Assembly (NCBI RefSeq): GCF_030284385.1
Contig: NZ_CP127221.1
Span: 1,798,001-1,862,000 of the forward strand
Length of the DNA stretch: 64,000 nt
Direction: 5' to 3'
Source: Altererythrobacter rubellus
GTDB taxonomy: Bacteria; Pseudomonadota; Alphaproteobacteria; Sphingomonadales; Sphingomonadaceae
A model generated the notes under the pieces. The model was not told where the DNA came from. It was given only the letters and a program-made list of their open reading frames with translations, and searched no databases. Every line of letters begins with the position of its first letter. Within the stretch, counting starts at the first letter, position 1. This document shows positions 54,368 to 64,000 of the stretch, in pieces. Position numbers and translations under genes: made by a program.

Positions 54368-55144
54368 ATGGCCAGCGCGCCGAAGCCCAATCTGCCTATC
54401 TTTTTCAATGACTTGATGCCACTTAACAGCCGTGATCACTCCAGCTGGCACAGCAAACAGTTTCCGGATGTCAGCTTTTTAGGGAAGCATCACGCGATTC
54501 CTGTAACGGTTGACGAGTTCATCGACACACAGCGTCATTATCCGATCGTGTTTAGCGCAGGCGACAACCCTGTCCCACTGGCATTGATGGGCCTTAACGA
54601 AGGCGTGAACACGTTTGTCGACGATGAAGGTAAGATTACTGACGACGTATACATCCCCGCCTATGTGCGTCGCTATCCATTCATGCTCGCAAAGTTGCAG
54701 CCCAATAGCGAAGAACTGTCGCTATGCTTTGACCCGAGCGCGGGCGTAGTTGGCGATCACAGCGACGGCAATGCGTTGTTTGACGACAAGAACGAACCGA
54801 CCGATTACACCAAGGGCGTTCTCGACTTTTGCCAGAAGTTCGAAGAGTCGGGTGCTCGCACCAAGGGCTTCATGGAAGAGATCAAGAAGCATGGCCTTCT
54901 GATGGATGGCGAGATCGCTATCACGATGCAGGAAAACCCGGACAAACCGTTTGTTTATCGCGGTTTCCAGATGGTCGATGAAAACAAGCTTCGCGAGCTT
55001 AAGGGCGAAGTGCTAGAGAGCCTTGCTGGTAACGGCATGCTGATGTTGCTGCACGCACATCTGTTCTCGCTCAACCTGATGCGTGTTATCTTCTCTCGCC
55101 AATCACGGCTGGGCAAGGTTCCACAACCTGAAGCGAGCACCTGA
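54368..55144 (+). CDS. SapC family protein
   Basis: A 258-residue cytoplasmic protein of the SapC family, named after a gene near the Campylobacter surface-layer locus; its function is not established. Typical segments are the start LPLNSRDHSSW-like region (PLNSRDHSSWH), PIVFSAGDNPVPLALMGL, YIPAYVRRYPFML and LLHAHLFSLNLM. The ATG at 54368 is preceded by CGGAGACG. It is expressed alone, bounded by terminators. Confidence 0.9.
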   Translation: MASAPKPNLPIFFNDLMPLNSRDHSSWHSKQFPDVSFLGKHHAIPVTVDEFIDTQRHYPIVFSAGDNPVPLALMGLNEGVNTFVDDEGKITDDVYIPAYVRRYPFMLAKLQPNSEELSLCFDPSAGVVGDHSDGNALFDDKNEPTDYTKGVLDFCQKFEESGARTKGFMEEIKKHGLLMDGEIAITMQENPDKPFVYRGFQMVDENKLRELKGEVLESLAGNGMLMLLHAHLFSLNLMRVIFSRQSRLGKVPQPEAST

Positions 55145-55283
55145 ACGAGGTAAAATTGTGGGCCGCGGGGCTTGAAAAAGCTCCGCTAAATCCCAAATCT
55201 GGACTGTTCAGGCGCGGCTCCCCTCATTGCCCGCCTGGACATCGCGCTGCTTTTACAACAGCGCGATCCTCCCTGAACCTTGG
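55145..55283 (+). other. Hairpin-rich trailer after sapC
   Basis: Between the sapC stop and its terminator there is a perfect 9-bp inverted repeat, ATCGCGCTG/CAGCGCGAT (55242-55250 with 55260-55268), and a smaller one, GCGGGGCTTG/AAGCTCCGC. This could be a 3' UTR or a small RNA; no coding frame. Confidence 0.4.
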
Positions 55284-55320
55284 CCACCTCGTGCAGATTG
55301 CACGGGGTGGTTTTTATTTT
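55284..55320 (+). terminator. Rho-independent terminator after sapC
   Basis: CCACCTCGTGC and GCACGGGGTGG pair around AGATT, followed by TTTTTATTTT. Confidence 0.88.
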
Positions 55321-55348
55321 GATTTCCAAGGCTTAATGACCAATCTTG

Positions 55349-56296
55349 TCATTCAGCCGCATTTCGCAAATCACCTCTGCCCATCATTCTGGCGGTCATC
55401 GCGCCGAGATCTTGAACCAAACCAGCAAGCATTTTGACGAGCGTTCGTGCCTTGGGTGAAAGTTGTTCTTGGCAGGCATCGAGATAGGTCGACCGGCAAA
55501 CTTCAATCTGGATGGCATGAATGCCATTTTGCACCGCACCATGAGTATCCAGGACATAACCGCCGGCATAGGGTCGGTTATGCGAAACGACCTGCCCCTT
55601 CTCTTCAAGAAAGCGATAGGCATGGTTAACCAGGCTTGCATCGCAACTTGTGCCAAATCGATCGCCCAGAACAAACTTGGGCATCTGGCTCTCTCCATTT
55701 GATGGCTTGAGTGGCGGCATGGAATGCAGATCCAATAACAATGCTTGCCCCCATTGGTCGCGCACCCTTGCCAATTCGCGGCCCAATGCGGCGTGATATG
55801 GCTGATGGATGCCTTCAATTCGCGCGTCGAGTTCTTCGCGGGTGAGCGATTGCCGCCAAATCTCGCCAAATCCGGGCAAGCGCCGGGGGACTAGCCCCAG
55901 TCCGCTGCGGGCACGCCGGTTGGCCTGCGAATGCCGGATGGGATGCGGCTTTGCTCCCTTGATCATGCCCCAATCGACATCATCGCGCGATCTATTGAGG
56001 TCGAGCATCGCGCGCGGCGCGTGCGCTTCAAGCAATACAGCGCCAGTCAGCTTTGCGACCTCTACTCCGATCTCGTCAATCAACCGGTCTTCCAAACGCA
56101 AGCTGGAGAATTCGGGATCCCGCATCGCGCGCAGCACGTGCTCTGGATAGTCGCGCCCGCCATGTGGAACCGCGATCACAACGGGTACTGGCGAGGTAGC
56201 AGGTGCCTTGAGCGTAAATGAGGGGCAATCCAGACTAGGAATTGCGCCACCGCGCTCCATCCGCCCGCCTACCGATTCGCGCTTGCTTGTTGTCAT
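55349..56296 (-). CDS. N-formylglutamate amidohydrolase family protein
   Basis: A 315-residue zinc hydrolase. VIAVPHGGRDYP, the LDLNRSRDD segment and LLLDLHSMPP carry the probable metal and catalytic residues, and IQIEVCRSTYLD closes the fold. N-formylglutamate is the known substrate in histidine breakdown (HutG type), but no hut genes are near, so another formyl- or acyl-amino acid is possible. ATG 56296 is chosen over an upstream start at 56350. Divergent from the CpdR-like gene. Confidence 0.85.
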   Translation of the reverse strand: MTTSKRESVGGRMERGGAIPSLDCPSFTLKAPATSPVPVVIAVPHGGRDYPEHVLRAMRDPEFSSLRLEDRLIDEIGVEVAKLTGAVLLEAHAPRAMLDLNRSRDDVDWGMIKGAKPHPIRHSQANRRARSGLGLVPRRLPGFGEIWRQSLTREELDARIEGIHQPYHAALGRELARVRDQWGQALLLDLHSMPPLKPSNGESQMPKFVLGDRFGTSCDASLVNHAYRFLEEKGQVVSHNRPYAGGYVLDTHGAVQNGIHAIQIEVCRSTYLDACQEQLSPKARTLVKMLAGLVQDLGAMTARMMGRGDLRNAAE

Positions 56297-56445
56297 ATCA
56301 AGTCTGCTGCCTGCTCTCGCGCAGGGTGTCAAAGCAGTTTGGCTTGTCAAATCGCAGCCAAATTATCCTCTTCTCGTCTGTCCCAAAGCAGGTCACCGCT
56401 TATGTTCAGTAAGATTTCTTAAGCCCTTGGCGCTATGAAAACGTC

Positions 56446-56835
56446 ATGAACAACGGGTCTAAACTGCGAATCCTCTTGGCTGAGGACGAAGATGCCATGC
56501 GCACATACATTGCGCGCGCGCTCGAAAATGCGGGATATGAAGTGGTCTCTGTCGACCGCGGGACGTCCGCAATACCTCATTTAGAAAACGAGCATTTCGA
56601 CCTGCTGCTTTCGGACATCGTAATGCCGGAGATGGACGGGATCGAGCTCGCGCAACGCTGCGCAGAGATCACCCCTCGAACCAAAGTTATGTTTATTACG
56701 GGTTTTGCTGCCGTTTCACTGCGAGCGAGCCGCGAACAGCCTCACGCCAAGGTGCTGTCGAAGCCATTCCATTTGCGCGATCTCGTGCTTGAAGTGAAGC
56801 AAACATTCGGCGAAGCGCAAGAAGTCAGCCTTTAG
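56446..56835 (+). CDS. cpdR: CpdR-like single-domain response regulator
   Basis: A 129-residue receiver domain with no output domain. The acidic pocket is in LLAEDEDAM, the phosphoacceptor Asp is in LLSDIVMPEMDG (near 57), the conserved Thr/Lys pair is in FITGFA and LSKPFHL. In Caulobacter, CpdR is controlled by the CckA-ChpT phosphorelay and delivers substrates to ClpXP. The length and sequence agree with that protein. It is followed by tRNA-Val. Confidence 0.9.
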   Translation: MNNGSKLRILLAEDEDAMRTYIARALENAGYEVVSVDRGTSAIPHLENEHFDLLLSDIVMPEMDGIELAQRCAEITPRTKVMFITGFAAVSLRASREQPHAKVLSKPFHLRDLVLEVKQTFGEAQEVSL

Positions 56836-56914
56836 TCCGCGCGAATCGCTTGCGTCTATGGCAGGTGCAGGTTAATGGCGCGCCCTGTCCTTAAGCGGAC
56901 ATGTTCGATAGCGT

Positions 56915-56989
56915 GGGCGTATAGCTCAGTGGTAGAGCACTGTATTGACATTGCAGGGGTCGGGAGTTCAACTCTCTCTACGCCCACCA
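56915..56989 (+). tRNA. tRNA-Val (GAC anticodon)
   Basis: A 75-nt cloverleaf begins GGGCGTATAGCTCAGTGG, has the anticodon loop TTGACAT (GAC) and the T-arm GGGAGTTCAACTCTC, and ends in CCA. A terminator follows 14 bp later. Confidence 0.97.
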
Positions 56990-57002
56990 TCGAAACACAA
57001 AT

Positions 57003-57026
57003 CCGCCCTCACCCGGCGGGTTTTTT
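57003..57026 (+). terminator. Rho-independent terminator after tRNA-Val
   Basis: The stem CCGCC/GGCGG is followed by a G and six T. Confidence 0.8.
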
Positions 57027-57115
57027 GTTAGCATCTGTCTCACTTGCGCGCGCGCGCTCCTCTGCTAAAGCGCGGCAAAACCTATTCCGGACAAATTGCA
57101 GCACACAGGAACATC

Positions 57116-58336
57116 ATGCAGAAAATTCAGGTCAAGAACCCGGTTGTCGAACTCGACGGCGACGAAATGACAAAAATCATCTGGCAGTGGATCCGCGAGC
57201 GATTGATCCTCCCCTACCTCGATGTTGACCTGAAGTATTACGATCTTTCGATCGAGAAGCGTGATGAAACCGATGACCAGATCACCATCGATGCGGCAAA
57301 TGCGATCAAGGAACATGGCGTTGGCGTGAAATGCGCCACGATCACACCTGACGAAGCGCGCGTGGAAGAATTCAGCCTGAAGAAAATGTGGCGTTCGCCA
57401 AACGGCACGATCCGCAACATTCTGGGCGGTGTAGTTTTCCGTGAGCCCATCGTGATCGACAACGTACCGCGTCTTGTACCTGGCTGGACCGATCCAATCG
57501 TTGTTGGTCGCCACGCTTTTGGTGACCAATATCGCGCAACCGACACGCTGATCCCGGGTGCAGGCAAGCTTCGCCTCGTATTCGAAGGCGCAGACGGACA
57601 GAACATTGATCTTGATGTGTTCGAGTTTGAATCTCCAGGCGTCGCAATGGCGATGTACAATTTGGACGATAGCATCCGTGACTTCGCGCGCGCATGCATG
57701 AACTATGGCCTCGATCGCGGCTGGCCGGTCTATCTTTCGACCAAGAACACCATTCTCAAGAAATATGACGGCCGCTTCAAGGACCTGTTCCAGGAGGTGT
57801 TCGACGAAGAATTCGCCGACCGCTTCAACGAAGCCGGCATTCACTACGAGCACCGCCTGATTGATGACATGGTTGCTGCGGCCATGAAATGGAGCGGCAA
57901 GTTCGTTTGGGCCTGCAAGAACTATGACGGTGACGTTCAGTCGGATGTCGTCGCGCAGGGCTTTGGCTCGCTTGGCCTGATGACTTCGGTCTTGATGACC
58001 CCTGATGGCAAGACAGTGGAAGCTGAAGCCGCGCACGGTACTGTTACGCGCCATTATCGCCAACATCAGCAGGGCAAGGCGACCAGCACTAACCCGATCG
58101 CATCGATTTTTGCCTGGACACGCGGCCTGATCTATCGCGGCCGCTTCGACAACACCCCTGATGTTGTCCGGTTTGCTGAAACGCTTGAGCGCGTCTGCAT
58201 CGAAACAGTCGAAAACGGCCAAATGACAAAGGATTTGGCATTGCTGATCGGCCCAGAGCAGAACTGGCTCACGACAGAACAGTTCTTTGAGGCGATTGTG
58301 ACCAATCTAGAAACAGAGATGCAAAGCTGGAGCTGA
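57116..58336 (+). CDS. icd: NADP-dependent isocitrate dehydrogenase (dimeric type)
   Basis: A 406-residue TCA-cycle enzyme of the eukaryote-like homodimeric class. [17 protein letters not shown] at the N terminus, the substrate-binding [15 protein letters not shown] segment, the Asp cluster in YDGDVQSD and the NADP-binding [11 protein letters not shown] are all intact. ATG 57116 is preferred; an upstream extension in this frame runs towards tRNA-Val. A terminator follows. Confidence 0.96.
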   Translation: MQKIQVKNPVVELDGDEMTKIIWQWIRERLILPYLDVDLKYYDLSIEKRDETDDQITIDAANAIKEHGVGVKCATITPDEARVEEFSLKKMWRSPNGTIRNILGGVVFREPIVIDNVPRLVPGWTDPIVVGRHAFGDQYRATDTLIPGAGKLRLVFEGADGQNIDLDVFEFESPGVAMAMYNLDDSIRDFARACMNYGLDRGWPVYLSTKNTILKKYDGRFKDLFQEVFDEEFADRFNEAGIHYEHRLIDDMVAAAMKWSGKFVWACKNYDGDVQSDVVAQGFGSLGLMTSVLMTPDGKTVEAEAAHGTVTRHYRQHQQGKATSTNPIASIFAWTRGLIYRGRFDNTPDVVRFAETLERVCIETVENGQMTKDLALLIGPEQNWLTTEQFFEAIVTNLETEMQSWS

Positions 58337-58371
58337 TTGTCGGAACCAGCTCCCTTACGCAACGTACCAAA

Positions 58372-58406
58372 AGGGCGAACGGTCTTTCGGGCCGGTCGCC
58401 CTTTTT
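58372..58406 (+). terminator. Rho-independent terminator after icd
   Basis: AGGGCGAACGG pairs with CCGGTCGCCCT and is followed by TTTT. Confidence 0.88.
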
Positions 58407-58430
58407 GATTCCGGAGATCAAGTAAACGCC

Positions 58431-58736
58431 ATGACTCAATCTCGCGCCAAGGCTCGTCTCGAAGTTCGCCAAGCCAAGTTGTGCGATGTCCGCGCGATAG
58501 CGGATCTGGTGCGGCGCGTGTACGACGACATGCCTGCCTATACGCATGGCGAGATCCGCGGACAGTTGAACAACTATCCCGAAGGCTGTTTTGTCGCAAA
58601 ACTCGACGGCAAGCTGGTGGGCTATTGTGCGACCACGCGGCTGAGCAAACGGATCGCACTTGCGAACCATAGCTGGGATGAAGTGACGGGCAATGGATTT
58701 GGCAGTCGCCACAATCCCAAGGGCGAATGGCTGTAA
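58431..58736 (+). pseudogene. N-terminal GNAT fragment of a split GNAT-nitrilase gene
   Basis: A 101-residue reading of the first half of a GNAT acetyltransferase domain (RLEVRQAKLCDVRAIADLV, then NNYPEGCFVAKLDGKLVGYC). It ends at a TAA (58734-58736) in the sequence HNPKGEWL-stop-GYEMCVD. The frame then continues unchanged into the rest of the GNAT domain and the carbon-nitrogen hydrolase. Related proteins are single chains of about 540 residues. A TAT or TAC (Tyr) at this place would restore the chain. Alone, this piece lacks the acetyl-CoA-binding motif and should be inactive. Confidence 0.75.
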
Positions 58737-58745
58737 GGCTATGAA

Positions 58746-60074
58746 ATGTGCGTTGATGCGAAAACACGTGGTACGCGTATCGGACGGCCACTCTACGAAG
58801 AACGTCAAGATCTCGCAGAACGACTAGATCTGACCGGCATTGTGTTCGGCGGGCGGATGCCCGGCTTTGCCAAAGCGACGCGCCGCAAGAACAACCGTGC
58901 GGAAACGCCGGAGGAGTATCTCGATCTCGTGCTCGAAGGCAAAGTGCACGATCCGGTCCTGCGCTTCCAACTCGCAAACGGGCTTGAGCCAGACGGGGTG
59001 CTTCATAACTATCTACCGGAAGACAAGCAGTCGAAGTCGAACGCTGTCAGGATGGTCTGGCGCAACCCCTATGTCGACGGAAACACACCCAAGAAACACC
59101 GCATCCCGCGCGACGTGGAGAGCATACGGATCGCGACGTGCCAGCTACAAGCGCGCGCGGTTGCAGACTTTGACGAGTTCATGAAGCAGATCGAATACTT
59201 CGTCGACGTTGCGGCCGACTATGAAGCTGATTTCATTGTCTTTCCGGAACTGTTCACGCTGATGCTGCTTAGCGCGGAAGAGCAAGAGCTGAATCCGCAG
59301 GAATCGATCGAAGCGCTTAGCCGCTACACGCCTCGAATTCGCAAGGCGCTGAGCGAAATGGCGCTCAACTTCAACATCAATATCATCGGTGGTTCACACC
59401 CGACCCGAATGGATGATGGGGACATTCACAACGTTGCCCATGTCTGCCTGCGCGATGGATCGATCCATACTCAAGAGAAGATCCATCCCACCCCGAATGA
59501 GGATTACTGGTGGAACATCAAGGGCGGCGACAGCATCGATGCCATTCAGACCGATTGCGGGCCGATCGGCGTGCTGATCTGCTACGATAGCGAGTTCCCG
59601 AAATTGGCCCGCAGGCTGGTCGATGAAGGTGCGCGGATCATCTTTGTGCCCTTCTGCACCGATAGCCGCCAAGGCTATATGCGCGTGCGATACTGCGCTC
59701 AGGCACGGGCAATTGAGAACCAGTGTTACGTCGTGATGAGCGGCAATATCGGCAATCTGCCCAATGTCGCCAATATGGACATTCAGTACGCCCAAAGCTG
59801 CATCCTGACACCGTGCGATTTTCCCTTTGCACGAGACGGAATTGCCGCTGAAGCGAGCGAGAATGTAGAGACACTGACCATCAGCGACGTCAATCTGGCG
59901 GACCTCAGCTGGGCCCGCGCTGAAGGGACAGTCCAGAACCTCGCCGACCGCCGTTTCGACCTTTACCGCATCGAATGGGACAAACGGGTTGGACAGGTCA
60001 GCACTCCAATAGGCGAGGCCGGTGAAGGACGAGCGACCGCTCCCGGTGGCAGACATGCTCCCGGCGGCGGTTAA
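58746..60074 (+). CDS. Carbon-nitrogen hydrolase with partial GNAT domain (rest of the split gene)
   Basis: A 442-residue reading from ATG 58746, in the same frame as the preceding fragment. Residues 1-45 hold the acetyl-CoA-binding part of the GNAT domain (CVDAKTRGTRIGRPLYEERQ). The nitrilase-superfamily domain (about 118-400) has the full Glu-Lys-Cys set in VFPELFT, QEKIHPTPNE and LICYDSEFP. TAAGG eight bases before the ATG could act as a ribosome-binding site for a restart, so the hydrolase part could still be made. Substrate unknown. A Gly/Ala-rich C-terminal tail ends the protein. Confidence 0.75.
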   Translation: MCVDAKTRGTRIGRPLYEERQDLAERLDLTGIVFGGRMPGFAKATRRKNNRAETPEEYLDLVLEGKVHDPVLRFQLANGLEPDGVLHNYLPEDKQSKSNAVRMVWRNPYVDGNTPKKHRIPRDVESIRIATCQLQARAVADFDEFMKQIEYFVDVAADYEADFIVFPELFTLMLLSAEEQELNPQESIEALSRYTPRIRKALSEMALNFNINIIGGSHPTRMDDGDIHNVAHVCLRDGSIHTQEKIHPTPNEDYWWNIKGGDSIDAIQTDCGPIGVLICYDSEFPKLARRLVDEGARIIFVPFCTDSRQGYMRVRYCAQARAIENQCYVVMSGNIGNLPNVANMDIQYAQSCILTPCDFPFARDGIAAEASENVETLTISDVNLADLSWARAEGTVQNLADRRFDLYRIEWDKRVGQVSTPIGEAGEGRATAPGGRHAPGGG

Positions 60075-60123
60075 GCCGTATTCTGTCAGTGACATGAGGC
60101 AAACGCCCGGCTAACCCAGAACC

Positions 60124-61887
60124 GTGGCTGGCGAACTGACCCTTTCTCCGATGTTATCTGACGCGCTGGTGATCCTTGGCGCAGCAGGCATCGTGATTCC
60201 GGTCTTTGCACGCTTCCGCATAACACCGATTATTGGTTTCATTCTGATCGGGATCGCAGTTGGGCCCTACGGTTTGGGTTCATTGGTGCCAGAGGTCCCG
60301 TGGCTCAGATACATAACGATCACCGAAGCGGATCGATTGACGCCCTTCGCAGATTTCGGGATCATACTTCTTCTGTTCGCGATTGGGTTGGAGCTCTCGT
60401 TCAACCGGCTGTGGCAGCTGCGAAAACTCGTTTTTGGCCTAGGTAGTCTTGAACTGCTGATCATAGGCTGTGTGGGGGCGGCATTTTTTGCTTATGTCAG
60501 CGGCATGGGCACCACCGCCGCAATTGCCCTGGGTTTCGCACTTGCATTCTCATCCACGGCTATCGTTCTGCCAATTTCCGGGACCAAGACGCCGGTTGGC
60601 CGGGCAGCACTATCCATGCTGCTGTTCGAAGACATCATGATCGTGCCGATTATCTTCATTCTGGGCGCGCTTGCGCCAACCGCAGCGAACGAAGGCGTAG
60701 GAGGGCTAACCACCACACTGATTCAGGGCGGCCTTGTTGTTCTCGTTCTGCTGGTGGCCGGGCGGTTTTTGCTACCTAAGCTGTTCAGCCAGGCCGCGCG
60801 AACAAAGAATCCAGAGCTGTTTCTATCTGCTTCATTGTTGGTTGTTATGGGTGCCAGTCTGGCCACGTCCGCCGCTGGCCTGTCACCGATTGTTGGTGCG
60901 TTGATCGCAGGCCTGCTAATTGCCGAGACCGAGTATCACAGCGAAGTCGAAACGATCATGGAGCCTTTCAAAGGCCTCGCGCTCGGTGTGTTCCTTATCA
61001 CCATCGGCATGAGCATTGATCTGATGGAGATATGGGCCAATCTGGGCGAGATCGCCTTCGCTGTTGTCGGCGTCCTCACATTAAAGGCAATCGTGACTGG
61101 CGTGTTGCTGCGCATGATGGGAGCGCGCCGCAGCACTGCGGCGGAAACCGGTGTGTTGATGGCCAGCCCCAGTGAGACGACCTTGATCGTGCTGGCCGCA
61201 GCAACCACGGCATTGGTGATCGATCAGGATACGGCGCAGTTCTGGCAGATCGTCGCTGCGATAGGCCTGACTGTGACACCATTGCTTGCCAAACTGGGTC
61301 GCGTCATCGCTCGCCGGATAGAGCCAATTCCTGAGCTGGATGAGGATGAAACTGACGAATCACGCACGATAATCATTGGTGCCGGTCGCGTCGGTCGTCT
61401 GGTAGCGGATATGCTCAAGGTACATGACAAACACTATGTCGCAATTGATTCAGACCCTGATTTGATTGAGCGCGCCGCGCGTGACGGATACCGCGCCATA
61501 TTTGGCGATGCAGCACGTGGAGATGCCTTGTCCCGGTTAGGTGTCGAAACGGCACCGGCGGTCGTTTTGACCATGGACGAGCCCGTACTTGCGCAGCGTT
61601 TGGTCTCCAAGCTTCGGAAGGAGCATCCTGAGCTGCTGATCGTTGCACGCGCCCGCGACACGGACCATGCAGCGGAACTGTACCGTGCCGGCGCAAGTCA
61701 TGCGGTGCCGGAAAACCTCGAAAGTTCGCTTCAACTTTCCGAAGCTGTGCTCGTTGATATTGGCGTGGCGATGGGGCCGGTTATTGCGTCAATCCATGAG
61801 AAACGTGACGAGTTTCGCGAAATGCTTGAGCGCGAAGGCCAACTTGAGCATCGCCCGAAACTTCGAACTTCAACGGGCGAAGCTTAA
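60124..61887 (+). CDS. CPA2-type cation:proton antiporter with a TrkA-N domain (Kef family)
   Basis: A 587-residue protein. About 12 hydrophobic segments (residues 10-400) contain the exchanger motifs [15 protein letters not shown] and [18 protein letters not shown], as well as [10 protein letters not shown], whose acidic residues are expected to carry the ions. A cytoplasmic TrkA-N domain follows ([17 protein letters not shown] near 418-434), which binds nucleotides. Potassium efflux of the KefB/C type is the likely role, but no ancillary gene is adjacent. The start is GTG 60124. It overlaps the alaS stop by 4 bp, tail to tail. Confidence 0.9.
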   Translation: MAGELTLSPMLSDALVILGAAGIVIPVFARFRITPIIGFILIGIAVGPYGLGSLVPEVPWLRYITITEADRLTPFADFGIILLLFAIGLELSFNRLWQLRKLVFGLGSLELLIIGCVGAAFFAYVSGMGTTAAIALGFALAFSSTAIVLPISGTKTPVGRAALSMLLFEDIMIVPIIFILGALAPTAANEGVGGLTTTLIQGGLVVLVLLVAGRFLLPKLFSQAARTKNPELFLSASLLVVMGASLATSAAGLSPIVGALIAGLLIAETEYHSEVETIMEPFKGLALGVFLITIGMSIDLMEIWANLGEIAFAVVGVLTLKAIVTGVLLRMMGARRSTAAETGVLMASPSETTLIVLAAATTALVIDQDTAQFWQIVAAIGLTVTPLLAKLGRVIARRIEPIPELDEDETDESRTIIIGAGRVGRLVADMLKVHDKHYVAIDSDPDLIERAARDGYRAIFGDAARGDALSRLGVETAPAVVLTMDEPVLAQRLVSKLRKEHPELLIVARARDTDHAAELYRAGASHAVPENLESSLQLSEAVLVDIGVAMGPVIASIHEKRDEFREMLEREGQLEHRPKLRTSTGEA

Positions 61888-64000
61888 CCGGCGATAGCTG
61901 CACGTACCGCGGCAATCGCATCCTCGCCCTTGCTGCCGTCCGGGCCACCACCTTGCGCCAAGTCCGGGCGACCACCGCCGCCCTTGCCGCCCAAGGTCTC
62001 AACGCCTACACGGACCAGATCAACGGCACTGAAACGCTCGGTCAGGTCGTCAGTTACTGCAACGGCAAAAGCTGCCTTGCCATCATTCACTGCGACCGCC
62101 GCCGCAATGCCTGAGCCGAGACGCTGCTTTGCCTCATCAAGCAGCGGGCGCAGCTCCTTTGGGCTAAGGCCGTCAAGCACCTGACCGCTGAACTTCACGC
62201 CGGCAATTTCTTCGTCCGCAGATTGAGCCGGGCCGCCGCCGCCTGCAAGCGCGAGGGCCTTTTTGGCGTCCGCGAGTTCCTTCTCCAATGCTTTGCGCTC
62301 GCTTAGCAGAGCGGCAATTCGTGCGGGCACCTCTTCCGGTGTGGCGCGAATCTCGCTTGCGGCGGACTTGAGCGCTTCTTCGCGGGATACGAGCCATTCT
62401 CGCGCTGCTTCACCGGTCAGCGCTTCGATACGGCGTACGCCGGAGCTGACCGCGCCTTCTGACACAATCCGGAAGATGCCGATATCCCCTGTCGCTTTGA
62501 CATGTGTGCCGCCGCACAGCTCGACTGAGTAGTTCCGATTGCCGTCGGCCTTGCGCCCGATGCTAAGCACGCGAACTTCATCGCCATACTTCTCGCCGAA
62601 CAGCGCTAGGGCACCAGCTTCGACTGCATCATCCGGGCTCATAAGCCGTGTCTGAACAGCTTCGTTCGCGCGGATTTCTGCGTTTACTTCGGCTTCGACT
62701 GCCGCAATCTCTTCAGTCGTCAATGGCTTAAGGTGGGAAAAGTCGAAGCGGAATTTGTCATCCGCAACCAGCGATCCCTTCTGCGTTACATGGTCACCCA
62801 AGGCGTTCCGCAAAGCCGCATGGACAAGGTGCGTTGCCGAGTGGTTTGCACGAATGCGATCTCGACGCTCGACATCGACTTCGAGATGCAAACTATCGCC
62901 CACCTTTATCGTACCGGTCGAAATCTTGGCGTGGTGTGCATGCAATCGGCCCAGCGGCTTGGATGTATCCGTAACATCGGCCGAAAGACCCTCGACATTG
63001 GTGATTGAACCCACATCCCCGGTCTGACCGCCACTCTCGCCATAGAAAGGCGTCTGGTTGGTTAGGATAACAACCTCGTCACCTGGGAACACAGCTTTAA
63101 CTTCCGCACCGTCTTTGACGATTGCGACAACGGTTCCTTCACCACTGGTGGACGTGTAGCCAGTGAACTCCGTGCCGCCTTCACGCTCGGCAATATCAAA
63201 CCAGACCTCGCCCGAAGCAGCGTCGCCCGAACCCTTCCAGGCCGCGCGTGCCGCCGCCTTCTGTTGCCCCATGGCGGCGTCGAAACCTGCGCGATCCACC
63301 CCAAGCCCACGCGCGCGTAGAGCGTCTTCGGTCAGATCATAAGGGAACCCGAACGTGTCATAGAGTTTGAATGCTGTCTCACCATCAAGCTCTCCCCCCT
63401 CGGCCATATCGCTGGTCGCATCGTCGAGCAGCCGCAGACCTTTTTCCAGTGTCCTGCGAAACTGCGATTCCTCGCGCTCAAGCACTTCTTCGATCAGCGC
63501 CTGCCCGCGAACCAATTCCGGATAGGCCTGCCCCATCTCGGCCACTAGCGCGGGTACAAGGCGATACATCAAAGGCTCTGACGCGCCCAGCAAATGTGCG
63601 TGCCGCATTGCGCGACGCATTATCCGGCGCAGCACATAACCGCGACCTTCGTTGGAAGGCAGAACGCCGTCCGCCATCAGGAAACTGGTCGACCGCAAAT
63701 GGTCCGCGATAACGCGGTGGCTCGCGGTATGATCCCCCTCCGCAGCCACACCAGTAAGTGACACAGAGGCACCGATCAGAGCTTTAAACGTGTCAGTATC
63801 GTAGTTGTTGTGCACACCGTGCATCACAGCTGCAATACGTTCGAGTCCCATACCAGTATCGATAGATGGCTTGGGCAAATTGCTGCGCGAACCATCCGCA
63901 GCCTGATCGAACTGCATGAAGACCAGGTTCCAGATCTCCACGAAACGATCGCCATCTGCATTAGGGCTGCCCGGAGGCCCACCTTCGATGTGATCGCCAT
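61884..64000 (-). CDS. alaS: Alanine-tRNA ligase (N-terminal part outside window)
   Basis: The frame runs through to the right edge, so the gene's 5' end lies beyond 64000; about 705 C-terminal residues are visible. The end of the catalytic domain is seen as [23 protein letters not shown] and [13 protein letters not shown]. The editing domain has [12 protein letters not shown] and the zinc-site [11 protein letters not shown], and the C-terminal DHHA1 domain has [16 protein letters not shown]. All are intact. Confidence 0.97.
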   Translation of the reverse strand, partial: GDHIEGGPPGSPNADGDRFVEIWNLVFMQFDQAADGSRSNLPKPSIDTGMGLERIAAVMHGVHNNYDTDTFKALIGASVSLTGVAAEGDHTASHRVIADHLRSTSFLMADGVLPSNEGRGYVLRRIMRRAMRHAHLLGASEPLMYRLVPALVAEMGQAYPELVRGQALIEEVLEREESQFRRTLEKGLRLLDDATSDMAEGGELDGETAFKLYDTFGFPYDLTEDALRARGLGVDRAGFDAAMGQQKAAARAAWKGSGDAASGEVWFDIAEREGGTEFTGYTSTSGEGTVVAIVKDGAEVKAVFPGDEVVILTNQTPFYGESGGQTGDVGSITNVEGLSADVTDTSKPLGRLHAHHAKISTGTIKVGDSLHLEVDVERRDRIRANHSATHLVHAALRNALGDHVTQKGSLVADDKFRFDFSHLKPLTTEEIAAVEAEVNAEIRANEAVQTRLMSPDDAVEAGALALFGEKYGDEVRVLSIGRKADGNRNYSVELCGGTHVKATGDIGIFRIVSEGAVSSGVRRIEALTGEAAREWLVSREEALKSAASEIRATPEEVPARIAALLSERKALEKELADAKKALALAGGGGPAQSADEEIAGVKFSGQVLDGLSPKELRPLLDEAKQRLGSGIAAAVAVNDGKAAFAVAVTDDLTERFSAVDLVRVGVETLGGKGGGGRPDLAQGGGPDGSKGEDAIAAVRAAIAG

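Noticed and set aside
57065..58222. A 385-codon open frame on the minus strand
   Set aside because: It is the antisense shadow of icd; its translation has no recognisable domain, and the plus-strand icd frame is fully conserved. Similar long shadows at 3854-4951 and 39956-41023 were dropped for the same reason.
34005..60074. Stop-codon readthrough or reassignment explaining the in-frame stops
   Set aside because: The interruptions use both TAA and TAG, while the same codons end many intact genes in the window; no recoding signal is seen. Ordinary mutation or sequence error is simpler.

Overview
The window comes from an alphaproteobacterium, most likely Sphingomonadales, family Erythrobacteraceae. 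This is inferred from gene content and order: a split F0 operon (atpI-B-E-F'-F), a lapA-pyrF-trpF-trpB-trpA-accD-folC run, a CpdR-type receiver, a FYDLN-acid zinc-ribbon protein, a SapC protein, a carboxyspermidine polyamine route, and moderately high GC. It is a chromosomal, mostly housekeeping segment. I see no phage, insertion sequence, CRISPR array or plasmid gene.

Layout. 1-7 kb: the end of a nitroreductase gene, then a polyamine block on the minus strand (carboxy(nor)spermidine dehydrogenase, its decarboxylase, and ornithine decarboxylase with a probable leader RNA), a PLP dehydratase and two tandem MAPEG membrane proteins. 7-19 kb: trxB, a protein tyrosine phosphatase, a beta-propeller lipoprotein-rimB-rimK operon, an NTF2-like lipoprotein, a tightly coupled run (isomerase, GFA protein, hydrolase, membrane protein), asd and a DPP-IV peptidase. 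19-25 kb: the ffh-rpsP-rimM-trmD-rplS translation operon, split by a nitrilase and by an oppositely oriented regulator-like gene. 25-31 kb: aroA-membrane protein-cmk-rpsA, gloB and a quinone oxidoreductase. 31-34 kb: the F0 ATP synthase. 34-42 kb: purB, the pyrimidine/tryptophan run, accD and folC. 42-64 kb: a transporter, a Rieske oxygenase, RNA-modification and helicase genes, an SDR, a decayed patch, rhlE, an FAD dehydrogenase, sapC, an N-formylglutamate amidohydrolase, a CpdR-like gene, icd, an interrupted GNAT-nitrilase gene, a Kef-type antiporter and part of alaS. Two tRNAs (Ala-GGC, Val-GAC) are present.

Most unusual points. (1) A 154-residue protein that looks like a SeqA-type ribbon-helix-helix domain joined to a winged helix sits inside the ribosomal operon. 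Directly upstream are five repeats with an exact 10-bp period, as expected of an operator for a ribbon-helix-helix protein, and they share the intergenic region with trmD-rplS. (2) A 32-bp element with an internal 9-bp tandem repeat occurs just upstream of both the PLP dehydratase gene and trpA. (3) Several genes carry in-frame stops or apparently lost start codons: a ydbL-like gene, an isoprenylcysteine methyltransferase relic beside a 37-bp copy of the rhlE gene, the GNAT-nitrilase fusion, and two genes whose natural start positions read ATA and ATC. (4) folC carries a perfect 42-bp tandem duplication.
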